From Deinandra increscens subsp. villosa (lineage: Eukaryota > Streptophyta > Magnoliopsida > Asterales > Asteraceae): a stretch of 64,000 bases of DNA. The notes beneath the pieces are model-generated. The model was not told the DNA's origin. It worked only from the letters and a program-made list of their open reading frames with translations, and ran no database searches. The translations under genes were made by a program, and so were the position numbers. The DNA is taken from contig JBCNJP010000013.1 in assembly GCA_039602395.1 (NCBI GenBank), positions 20,753,663 through 20,817,662 on the forward strand. Reading direction: 5' to 3'. Every line of letters begins with the position of its first letter. The first letter of the stretch is position 1. Below are positions 51,059 through 60,406 of the stretch, one piece after another.

Positions 51059-54018
51059 TGTAACAATCCGTCTTTTCAGGTCTTTTCCTGATTTTAATAA
51101 ACTTTAACTGCTATAAATAATGTGTGAACATTTATGTGATTGACTTGTGTTGACCTTAGCAACTAGGGTTTGTGTAACTATCACTATACGAGCATGCACT
51201 CGAGTCTAGACGTTTTATATTTTATGATTTCATGTAAAATCGTATTCTATGATTTCATGTGAACATCTTGTCGTTTTTTGTGGCAATAAACTTATGATTT
51301 TATGTGGTATATATGTATACATATATACATTATATTTTACGATTTTATATGAAAATGTGTCACTTGGTTACAAATAACGTTTCTATTATTTTGTATGAGA
51401 TAAATCTGTGATTTTATGTGAATCTAATATAAATAATTACGGTTTATTATTTATCATTTTATGTGTATATCTAGGGTTTATATCCTTATAAACGTCAAAC
51501 GTTAATCGTGTAGCGATTTCTATTCGTTTTTTTTCGTTATCCAAGTTAGTCTCGTTAACCTCGTTAGCTTAAACTCTTTAGTCTAAACTTTGAGGGGTAA
51601 ACTTTGTAAATTTCTAAACTTGTTTTCTATATATCTAAACCTAAAAGGGTTAACTTGGAGATTGTTCAAACTTTGTGTCCATTATGTAAATTCTTTGAGG
51701 GACTAATGTTGTCAAAACTTGAAAGTGGAAACTTGATGAGATCAGTTACGGGAATTCAAGGAAGCAACGTCCGATCATCAACACCCTCCATCGGTTTCAC
51801 TTTGTACCATCACACATGAATCAATGATATGCACATATCAATTACACACTTCCTCTCTCGCACCCTCTCATCCCACTCTCCCGTTTTCTGTTTTCCGGCG
51901 AAGCAAACATCCACCGAACCACCACCACCATTCAAGAAATTTCGGCCACTGCACCACCGTTTAACCTCCCCTCTGTAATCACGAACCAGCGTCGAGCAAC
52001 TAGAAATCCAGCAGGGTCGAAGTCGCGATCGAAGAAGTGCTCGAGTTCGAGTTCGTTCATGTTCGATTGCTGTTTCGATATCAAAAACCAATCATTACTC
52101 ACTTCCGACTTAAGGTAATCATCACTCCCTATTAGTCGCACATTATACATGTCTGGTTCTGAGTTTTCCTGAAATTCCGGCGACCGGAATAAACTCCGAC
52201 GAGTCTAGGGTTCTTAATTGAGAAAGAAGATGATACCCTACAGTTATGCGTTATATGTAAAATGTCGGTTTTTTTGACAAATGGGTCAGGTGTCCAGGTG
52301 GTTCCGTATGTATGTTTTATCGTGGAGGTCTTGGGTTCGAAACCCGCCTCCTTCCAGTCTCTATTTTTAATTCCCCAATATCCAGTTTCTACAAAAGTGT
52401 CTATTCAAAATATTTTCCTAAGTAAACTATTAACGAACTTGGCTGCTGGCTTGGTGGTTAAAGCTTGGGTGTGTGAGCTAAAGGTCACGTGTTCAAACCC
52501 GGTGACCTCCAATTCCTTTTCAGTTTTATTGTTTTGTATAATCTTGAACTTGTATGACCCAAAACCCATCATCGGATGTTTTATGAGTTATTTTGACCCG
52601 TAGAAATCCTTGTGGACATCGTTATCTCCGTTTTTATCTCGTGGGTTTATATAATATGACTGTTATATAAAATATTGGTTTTAACAAGAGTAATAAGGAA
52701 TGCATATTTTAAAGAAGGTATAAATATACGTATCTGGGAAATATAAATTGAACATTTCCTGGCAACCCACATATATATATAAAGTATCGTATACGAATAA
52801 TATGTGGTCGCATTTCGCAATATAAACATTTTATACATTCGGATATATATTTATATATAATAAAAATATAGACATGCATATAAATACGTTTTAACTACTC
52901 GATTTTATTAAGATGTATTACTTGTCTTCTGATTCGCATTTGGATAAGCCTTATGATTCAGGCTAAACACCATTGTCAACTTGATTTGGTTAACCGGTTT
53001 TGTCACGTGTCGAGTTGGAAATTCTCACACACATCACATTTGGATTTATTTATCATTCTACAATCATCTAGGCTGTAACACTCGTATCCGGACACACACT
53101 TATATTATCATGCTCGTTAGGTGTTTGGTAGAACAAGCTGCTATTTGCTATTTTTGCTGTTGTTGATTATATGGATTTCCTGTGCACCCTATGGTGAGTT
53201 TCACGGCCCCATTATACTTATTTTAATCCTGTCGGGGGAGATTAACATGCAAACACTTGAACTGTTAGATATATATATATCACCTGAATGATAATGGCAC
53301 ACTTATGATAAAGCCCTCACTTTATAGTTACTGTCAATGTGACATCAGCGGGAACTTATTTAGTAGATCTACTGGGTTTGACAGCCCCACCCGGGTCAGT
53401 CGCGCTGACAAGATTGGATATCGAACGGGTGTTATAAACTTCTTAGTCTTAACGAGGCACAATTGAACTTGTCGAGCTTCAGTAACTGGATAGCTAGTTT
53501 GTCTAGTCGAACGTGCACTGATTTCTTGAAAATAGCCTAGCTAGCTATTGATATATTATCTGGATTTTAAACTGAACTTGAACATGAACTTGAACTGTTG
53601 TTGAACAGTCAACCTTGAACTTAAACTTGAACCGTCGATGAACAGTTGTTATACACTGAACTGGAACTGTTTTTGAACTGATAAACCTGTGAACTCAGCA
53701 ACCTTTGTGTTGACACTCTTTAGCATGTTATTTCTCAGGTTGCGAATGTTCGAGTATCACGAGTAGTACACATGCATGAGTCTTTGAAACACTTTTAGTG
53801 TCCTTGTACAAGTTAGGTCATCTTGAATGACGATGTTTTTACTAGAAATTTTATTTGTATTTACGCTTCCACATTTGTAAAACTCTGAATTTATATTTTA
53901 ATGAATTATGAAATTTTTATTAATTATTGGTCGTTTGGTGTAACTAATGGGCAGTGATCCTGGTTTATCACGCTCCCTGCGGTGCGTTACCGCGCGTGGG
54001 ATTTTTTGGGGTGTGACA
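51059..54018 (+). repeat. 3' LTR of G (2,960 bp)
   Basis: It matches the 5' LTR over its full length with scattered substitutions and small indels; it ends GGGTGTGACA. Confidence 0.94.
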
Positions 54019-54023
54019 GAACA
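54019..54023. other. Target-site duplication of G, right copy
   Basis: GAACA; the C downstream ORF reads through in frame when G and one copy are removed (QLGEHYHDKRGIKSD). Confidence 0.92.
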
Positions 54024-54696
54024 TTATCATGATAAAAGAGGAATCAAATCAGATGTGAAGTTCTGGATGTTCGATGGAGAGAAGAATATGTTTGTTGTTA
54101 GAAGGAAGGGTCAGTAACCATTGGAGTACTACAAATGTTGGACTCAGTTCTACTCATGGACGAATGTGGATCTGATGATGCTTTACAAGGCACCATTCTC
54201 CAACCCATCCAGAAATGACTATGTAGAGCATTTTTACAAGAAGTTGAGGAATGTTGTCCTTAGTAATTTCAAGAGGTTTGAGGACTTTCCACACAAGAAT
54301 TCCTACACGAAGAAAAACAGGGGTCTGTTTAAACTGGATGGAAAGAATAATTTCTCTAACGCATTGTATCCACCTACAGAGAAAACTAAAATCATACCTC
54401 TACCGATGAAGCATCTTGAAGGATGTTTGGATGACTTCCAGACTTGGGCTTACAGTGACTATTCTGGCGAAGCCAAAATAATTTGCAGTCAAAGACGATG
54501 AGTGTGATGGAATTTTATGATCTGTTACGGTTTTATAAGAAGGACATACTGGTGTTGTACAAGCATCAAATTGAGAGCTCTAAAGAAACTGAAGAATACG
54601 CCAAGTGCTATACTCGAGCAGTGAAAACGATTGTTGAAGAAGAACTGTGGTATGATCCATCTACTATGCAGGCATCCAAGAAGTTCAAGATATGAA
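54019..54696 (+). pseudogene. C downstream ORF in the envelope position, last part
   Basis: Continues 40732-42959: HYHDKRGIKSDVKFWMFDGE, a TAG at 54116, then EYYKCWTQFYSWTNVDLMML, EHFYKKLRNVVLSNFKRFED and a frame change near 54490 (MEFYDLLRFYKKDILVLYKH), ending FKI-stop at 54693-54695, about 18 bp before the purine tract. It is rich in Tyr, Lys and Phe and lacks a membrane segment. The C-terminus abutting the polypurine tract shows it belongs to the element rather than to the host. Function unknown. Confidence 0.6.
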
Positions 54697-54713
54697 AGAT
54701 GTCTAATGCTAAA

Positions 54714-54727
54714 GCCTAGGGGAAGAT
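54714..54727 (+). other. Polypurine tract of C
   Basis: GCCTAGGGGAAGAT immediately before the 3' LTR; nearly the same as in A and B. Confidence 0.85.
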
Positions 54728-55168
54728 TGTAGAGACCATAATATTGTAAGGCTTTTGCATTAGAAAGTTTGTTGGGCTATGTAAATGTAATTGGGTTATT
54801 TACTAACTGGGTTAATGTGGGTTGGGTGGGTCCGGTCGACCATAGGCCATGTGGACCGAATTATTTTGGCTTGTTCATCAAGTTTAGGCTTTCCTATATA
54901 AGGAATAGCTAGCTACTTGTTTAGGGTTGCTTGTTGGGAGTTTTGGTGTTCTAGTGTTTTCGAAATTCTCCTAGTAGAATTTAGACTTGTGTAAGGTGAC
55001 TAGCAATCGAATTTATTCAAGCATTCTCAATCGGTTTGTGCTCTTTAGTGTTTTTCTATTCATTTGTTCTTGATTATCTTGTTTATACTTGAATCATCAC
55101 TAATCACCGGATTCCGCACGGTGATTAGTTGACTTGATATCGCATGAGGAGAGATTTCGATCCGTACA
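54728..55168 (+). repeat. 3' LTR of C (441 bp)
   Basis: TGTAGAGACC...CCGTACA. TATA-like CTATATAAGG at 54894-54903. The GGATTCCGCACGGTGATTAG and GATATCGCATGAGGA block near the end is shared with the A and B LTRs. The partner LTR lies outside the window. Confidence 0.82.
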
Positions 55169-55693
55169 GGAAACTGAGAATCCTGACCCGTCCCGATTCC
55201 CGATTTCTAGAAAAAGCCGGACCGCATCCCGACCGAAAACAAAAGTTGGGTATTCGGTCCCTATGTAGTCGGTTTCTGTCGGGATTTCTCTATTTCCCGA
55301 GACTAAATTTTCAGCCTAGTTCAGCCCACTATCTCCATGTTTTTCCTGCCTATTTGTAATCTAGTTCCAGCCTAATTATAACCCACTTTTATAGCCTAGT
55401 TCCACTGGGCTTATAGCCCAGTTCAGCCCACAGAAGCTAGAAAAAAACAACAAAACGCTGCTGCACTTATATTGTAATTACCAAAAAATAAAAACATATT
55501 ATTCGGCTATTTTTTTTGCTGCACATTGAGTGTATTTACCAAAATATCATAATGTCAAATTGTCAATTAAAACCAAAACATCATAATGTCATAAAGTAAC
55601 AAATTTCATGGCTTCATGCTCAAATAGTAAGTGAACAACCACAAGTCCACAAAAATCACAATCCAAACCAAAATATCATAATGTCATAACTTA
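55169..55693. other. hAT left subterminal region
   Basis: Non-coding. CCCGA and TCGGT words (55180-55310), then CAGCCTAGTTCAGCCCA repeats (55311-55430), then AT-rich sequence. Confidence 0.6.
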
Positions 55694-58043
55694 CTAGTCG
55701 ATATTCATCCCCATGTTCGCGTTACTTGGTTCTAACCTCTCACATAAATCTACAAAAAAAAAAGATGATGAAAGAAGGTAATATAAATGAACTAAAAAAA
55801 ACACAACTAGTATAGTTTTTTTTACCTTTTCCATGATCGTCAAAATATGTCGGATCTTCAACCTCCTTAATACCTTTCTTGGACTTACGGATCCAGTCTT
55901 GTGTGCATATTAATGCCTCAACAACCGGAGGAGACAATGAACTCCTGTAAGCATCTATAATTCTTCCACCTGTACTGAAAGCCGATTCCAAAGCAACACT
56001 AGAGATTAGAATAGCCAGTATATCTGAAAAACAAAAAGAATCCACAATTTAAGTTTGTATTTAGAATTACATAAATATTAAATAAAATTAAACTAATCAT
56101 ACCTTTTGCCATTCGCGATACAATCGGGTATCTAGAAGAAGATGATTTCCACCATTTCAATATATCAAAGCCGTTATCCCATTCTTCTTCATCATCGTCT
56201 AGATACTTTTCGAGTTCATACTTAGCTTTATATGATGATGATCCTCCACACTTGAACTTAGCCACAAATTCATCTTCCCCGTCCAATGGCACTTGACTAC
56301 TTTTTTCAAGCTTTGACGAAGTGGATCCACTCTCCATCTCATGGTCTAACTCGTACTCGCGAAAGACTGCCTCCATTGCATGTGTGATGTTATTCACAAT
56401 AACTTTCACCTTATCTTTAATGTCTTTTTCCTTTTCGTGAGCCTTTTTTTCCGTCATTAATATTTCCTTGTAAACAACATGGATCATTCTTGATTTCTGC
56501 CTTGGGTCCAATATAGTTGCAAAGTAAAGCACCTTGTTTTCAAATTTGTCTTCTCCCCAATACTTAATAAAATTATCCTCCATCAAATTACCCATTTATT
56601 TATGGATGTAAAAATTAGACTTCTGCATCTCCTTAATCTTTTTTACATTGCCATTACCTCTCTGAAATACTGGTGCACATTCACATATGTTGAAGCAGAT
56701 GCATATGTAGTCTTTTTCTTATAAAACTCTAAAATATTGGATATCTCTCTAGCAGTCTCCCAATCTGAGAGGCTTGGGATCGCATTGTCCAAGTCTTCTC
56801 TAAATTTTGGTTCATCCAAATCATAAGACTTAAATGCAGCCTCAAACTTCTCAGCCATACTAAGCATCTTATATGTTGAATTCCATCTCGTTGGGCAATC
56901 TAAACACAATAAAGCTTTGTTAGTAATCTTACATTTTTGTGCACACTCCTTAAATTGTTGCAACCTCTTCGGTGATATTCTTCTATACCAAATGGCATTT
57001 TGGATACGCTCGATGGCACCTTCTCTACTACTTAGACCATCCTTCGTAATCAGATTAATTACATGTGCCATGCAACGGACGTGTAAGTAACGCCCTTCAA
57101 TAATTAGGTTTTGCAAATTACCTTAAAGATATGAAACATAAATGAAATTAGAATATGTAATGTGAATGGTAAATGTAAAAAGTAATTGCTTTTCAAAAGT
57201 ACCTCTTAGGAATGTAATTGTCGTGTTGGAAGAAGCGTTGTCAGTTGTAATGGTTAGGACATTAGTAATATCCCACTCCTCCAAGCACTTTTGCAAACAC
57301 CTTCCAATCATGTCTCCTTTATGGGAATAAATAGGTTTGAAGTTTATGATTCGCTTGTGATAGACCCATATGTCATCAATAAAATATGCTGTGATGCACA
57401 TGTAGCTTACCCTCTGAATGGAGGTCTATGTATCATTAGTAAGACAAACCCTTGTCTTACTATTCCCAAAGAAGGATTTCAATAATGTTTTCTCCTGTAG
57501 AAAAATTTCCCCACAATCTCTTGCAATTGTATGCCGACTTGGAACTTTAAAATTTGGGCATACGGTCTCCATAAGATTCTTAAAGCCTTCACGCTCTACC
57601 AAGGAAAAGGTAACTCATCTAGAATTATCTTTTTAGCGATTGCTTTACGGGTATTTTCTGCACTGAATTTCCATGTCTTTATTTCACTAGGCCCGCCCTC
57701 ATCACCATCATTTTTTTACATGGATCTTCGTTTGATCTTTAATGTTGAAATCAGGGTTGTTGAAGCATATATTAGCATGTCGTTTCAATCCTGATGTTCC
57801 GTTTGAGTATGATTCGGCAGCTGTAGTATGAGGGCAATATTTGCATTGTGCCCTCTGCAAACCAGTTTCCTCATCAATGTACTTGTCGTAATACTGCCAC
57901 CATTTAGATCCCGTGTCATTTTTCTTACTAGTTTGCTTCTTCTTTATAGGTTGCTTCGCAACACGTGTTGTCTTTCTTTTCTGTCCTCGTCCTCCTTGAG
58001 GCTCATCGCTTGATATATGCTCAATTTCTTCTTACGTGGCCAT
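55694..58043 (-). pseudogene. hAT (Ac-type) transposase, broken
   Basis: The minus-strand reading from ATG 58043 meets a stop at codon 4, then a basic region and a BED-type finger (WWQYYDKYIDEETGLQRAQC, CKYCPHTT, GLKRHANIC). Next comes the catalytic domain: VCLTNDT, then TAG where Trp is expected, TSIQRVSYMC, KGDMIGRCLQKCLEEWDI and TITTDNASSN (catalytic Asp). Intron 57122-57202 (GTACTT...TTTAAG) joins GNLQNLIIEGRYLHVRCMAH. A frameshift and stop near 56630 precede MGNLMEDNFIKYWG. Intron 56025-56103 leads to the dimerisation region (SSVALESAFSTGGRIIDAYR). A final intron (55719-55813 region) leads to NMGMNID-stop at 55694. At least four disabling changes are present, so it is inactive. Confidence 0.88.
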
Positions 58044-59029
58044 CTAAAAAACAGAAAATTCAACATGTAATCCAATATATATCATGCCAAGAAAACATAT
58101 ACAAAAATATACGAATACACACTCATATACAAAATCAACAACAACTCTAGTTTTTTAAGTTTATTTCTTAGAAAACAACTAATTTCCAAGTTTCAATCTA
58201 CAAAGTATACGAATACACAATCATATAATTAGAATCAACATACACAATCATATTAGAATCAACATATACAAAATCAACAACAACTCTAGTTTTTTAAGTT
58301 TCTTTCTTAGAAAACAACTAATTTCTAAGTTTCAATCTACAAAATATACGAATACACAATCATATAATTAAAATCAACATATACATGAATCAACAGCAAC
58401 TTTAGTTTAGTAAGTTACATTCTTTAAAAACAACTAATTTCTAAGTTTCATTCTTCATCCAATCATAAACACCACAACAACTAATTTGTTATGCTTAGAC
58501 ATCAAAATATAGGGTTTCACTCCTAAACTATAATATGAGAGAATAGAGATGCAATTACTTGGGTTAACACAGAAGACACAATCAATGACAAATTCCACTT
58601 CTACATTGAAGTTTTCTCCACCCTTGTTGATGCTCGTATTCAGAAGGAGGAGTGCAGAAGCCACGATCAACAGGGAGGAGTTTGATTTGGTGATTTCTTG
58701 GTCCACAAAAAACGTCGACAGGGATAGGAATGGAGAATACGATCGACTGACTCTTCAGTATCCTGGTTTTACGTAATGCCGTCAAGTTAGATTGGTGATT
58801 GTTTTGATACACATAATACTCTTGTTGGGCTCACAAATATAACAAACTGGGCTCACAAAAATAACAAACTGGGCTCACTAAAATAACAAATTGGGTGCTG
58901 GGCTTTCATATGTGTTCGGGAGTTCGGGATTTATAATCGGTACTCGGTCAATCCCGAGACCGAGACCGAGACTGAATTCTGCTTAAAGGAGGGACCGAAA
59001 AATTACCATCTAGCCCGGGTCGGTCCAGT
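58044..59029. other. hAT 5' flank of the transposase, with a degenerate tandem repeat
   Basis: No gene. Three degraded copies of AATCAACAACAACTCTAG and the following AAACAACTAATTT lie at 58131, 58270 and 58387. GGGCTCACAAAAATAACAAA repeats at 58829-58885. Confidence 0.65.
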
Positions 59030-59093
59030 ATTCGGGAAATATCGGGACAGGATCTCGGTTTTTTGGGATCCCAAGATTTTTTGATCACCCCTA
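59030..59093 (-). repeat. hAT right terminal sequence
   Basis: Inward-reading TAGGGGTGATC, then ATCTTGGGATCCCAAAAA and CCGAGATCC. Host copia sequence (L) starts directly outside. Confidence 0.75.
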
Positions 59094-59544
59094 GCCGATT
59101 AAGATCTAAAATCTTAACATTTAAATCTGAGATCTTCTCTATGCTTCACCCAATTCTTCTTCTGAATCAATTAACTGCTCTAACACTCTGTTAATTGACA
59201 ATGATTTTTCTCTCCTCATATTATCATGTGCATTATACACTTCTTGTGTCATCTTTTCCCATTTTTCTTTGTAAATGTCAACATTTCTATTCAACAACTT
59301 ATTCTGTCGAACCAACTCAGCTTTAGCCTTCAACTAGAATTGTGTTATTATTTTCATAACTCTTTGCTTTTGCAGCAAGCTCATCACAAGTTTGATTGAG
59401 AACATCAAGCTTTTTTTTTATTTCTCAAACAAAGCATCAAAATCTTCACAAACTTCTTCAGCTTTGAGTTTATGTTCCTCAACATCCTTTAACAACTTTT
59501 CATTCTCAGCGAGTAACTTGACAACTATTGTCATGAGCTCTTTG
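59094..59544 (-). pseudogene. gag: Copia L gag coiled-coil relic
   Basis: The minus strand reads VKLLAENEKLLKDVEEHKLK, then after stops LVRQNKLLNRNVDIYKEKWE, MTQEVYNAHDNMRREKSLSI and LIDSEEELGEA. This is clearly related to J gag (NNLLERNVEIYQGKVEKVTQ, FDAHDKVRREKSLSNRVSEQ). Several stops interrupt it. The hAT inserted at its left edge, and the TRIM-like element K adjoins its right edge. The remaining parts of L would lie beyond the hAT and C, left of the window. Confidence 0.78.
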
Positions 59545-59909
59545 TGTTAGAGCATATTCCCATGCTACTGTGTGTCTCGTGTATTGTATCTAGTCTAGAG
59601 CGTCTGTGTGAGTCAGATAGTCAACATACCAAGATGGCCGTATCATATGGTCCGCCTACCAGTTGGTACAGGCGTACCAACTGGTCCGCAAGGTGGTACA
59701 TCGGCCAATATGTAAGTGACTATAAATAGTTCGCGTTAGAGAGAGCTTAGTAGTTATGTCATTTCATATATCTTAACTGTGTGTATTCAAGGTGTTTCTC
59801 TCTCTACATTGTATTCTCTTTGTGAATCAATAAAGCAAAGCTTTATTTATATTCGTGTTCATTCATTAACCGAATCATGCAGTAGTAAGATCCGTTCTAT
59901 GGTTTTACA
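59545..59909 (+). repeat. 5' LTR of K (365 bp)
   Basis: TGTTAGAGC...GGTTTTACA. Promoter-like CTATAAATAG near 59719, and AATAAAG near 59828. Confidence 0.88.
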
Positions 59910-59911
59910 AG

Positions 59912-59923
59912 TGGTATCAGAGC
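59912..59923 (+). other. Primer binding site of K (tRNA-iMet type)
   Basis: TGGTATCAGAGC, two bases after the LTR. Confidence 0.93.
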
Positions 59924-60345
59924 AATCCAGGTTGCTCTACTGCTTTGGTTTAGTCCAATTTGAGATTCCTAGAGAGAGAAAGTTGGGTTTTGGTCGTTTT
60001 TCATCGATTTTTCTCAATTCTGAGTGATTGAAAGGGCAAAAATGATTTCTGAGTGCTCCTAGAGTGTTTTCGCATCACACTGATCCAAATTCCGTTCTCA
60101 ATTGTCAAATTTTATCAAAATTCAGTCGAATTAGCGTGGTACGCCGCTGTTACGGACGAAGAACAACTTGGTACGTCATAAGTGGATATTGAAGTTCAAA
60201 GAGTGTTCAAGATTGATCCATCCATGCAAGCTCTATTTCTGACAAGATTTCAAGTTGAAGATCGGACGCAGCAATGCTGAAGATTGAAGACTAAAGTTTA
60301 GTTAGATAGATAGATACATAAATACACTACACATTAAGGGGAGTT

Positions 60346-60406
60346 TGTTAGAGCATATTCCTATGCTACTGTGTGTCTCGTGTATTGTATCTAGTCTAGG
60401 GCGTCT
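60346..60406 (+). repeat. Truncated 3' LTR of K
   Basis: Matches 59545-59605 with two differences, then breaks off at GCGTCT into J gag. Confidence 0.88.

Larger units (their letters stand above)
42960..54018 (+). mobile_element. LARD-like non-autonomous LTR element G (11,059 bp)
   Basis: Two very long LTRs (42960-45912 and 51059-54018), a GAACA target duplication, an iMet-type primer site and a purine tract. The 5.1-kb interior has no ORF above about 115 codons and no recognisable gag or pol. The TGTGACAGATTGGTATCAGAGCC boundary and the GGACGAAA...CAACAAGGGGATAC 3' end resemble Tekay/Del-type chromovirus elements (inference). Its orientation follows from the primer site and purine tract. 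It would need proteins from a relative. Confidence 0.92.
13307..55168 (+). mobile_element. SIRE-like copia element C, host of A, E/D, F and G
   Basis: Plus-strand blocks separated by insertions appear in copia order: gag, PR, IN, RT, RNase H. They are followed by a long spacer, a downstream ORF in the envelope position, a polypurine tract and the 3' LTR (54728-55168). The joins at 28778/37739 (F) and 42959/54019 (G) are in frame once the insertion and one duplication copy are removed. The 5' LTR, leader and gag N-terminus lie left of the window. IN before RT, a coiled-coil gag and an extra ORF after RNase H define the SIRE/Maximus type. The right flank is hAT terminal sequence, so C inserted in the hAT. 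Stops and frameshifts show it is dead. Confidence 0.88.
55169..59093 (-). mobile_element. hAT transposon, left end cut by C
   Basis: The right terminus, read inward, is TAGGGGTGATCAAAAAATC followed by CCGAGATCCTGTCCCG. The left side begins GGAAACTGAGAATCCTGACC, which matches from the inner part of that terminus, so the outermost ~35 bp of the left end must lie on the other side of C. Both subterminal regions are rich in TCCCGA/TCGGGA. A minus-strand Ac-type transposase relic fills the centre. Confidence 0.8.
59545..60406 (+). mobile_element. TRIM-like element K (3' LTR truncated)
   Basis: LTR 59545-59909 (365 bp), iMet-type primer site, a 436-bp non-coding interior, a purine tract (TTAAGGGGAGTT) and only the first 61 bp of the second LTR (60346-60406). 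This is the size and content of terminal-repeat retrotransposons in miniature. It sits at the switch from minus-strand L to plus-strand J. Confidence 0.85.

Noticed and set aside
51810..52150. Minus-strand ORFs in the G 3' LTR
   Set aside because: Not open in the sister LTR at 43700-44040 and composed of low-complexity CCACC-derived codons.
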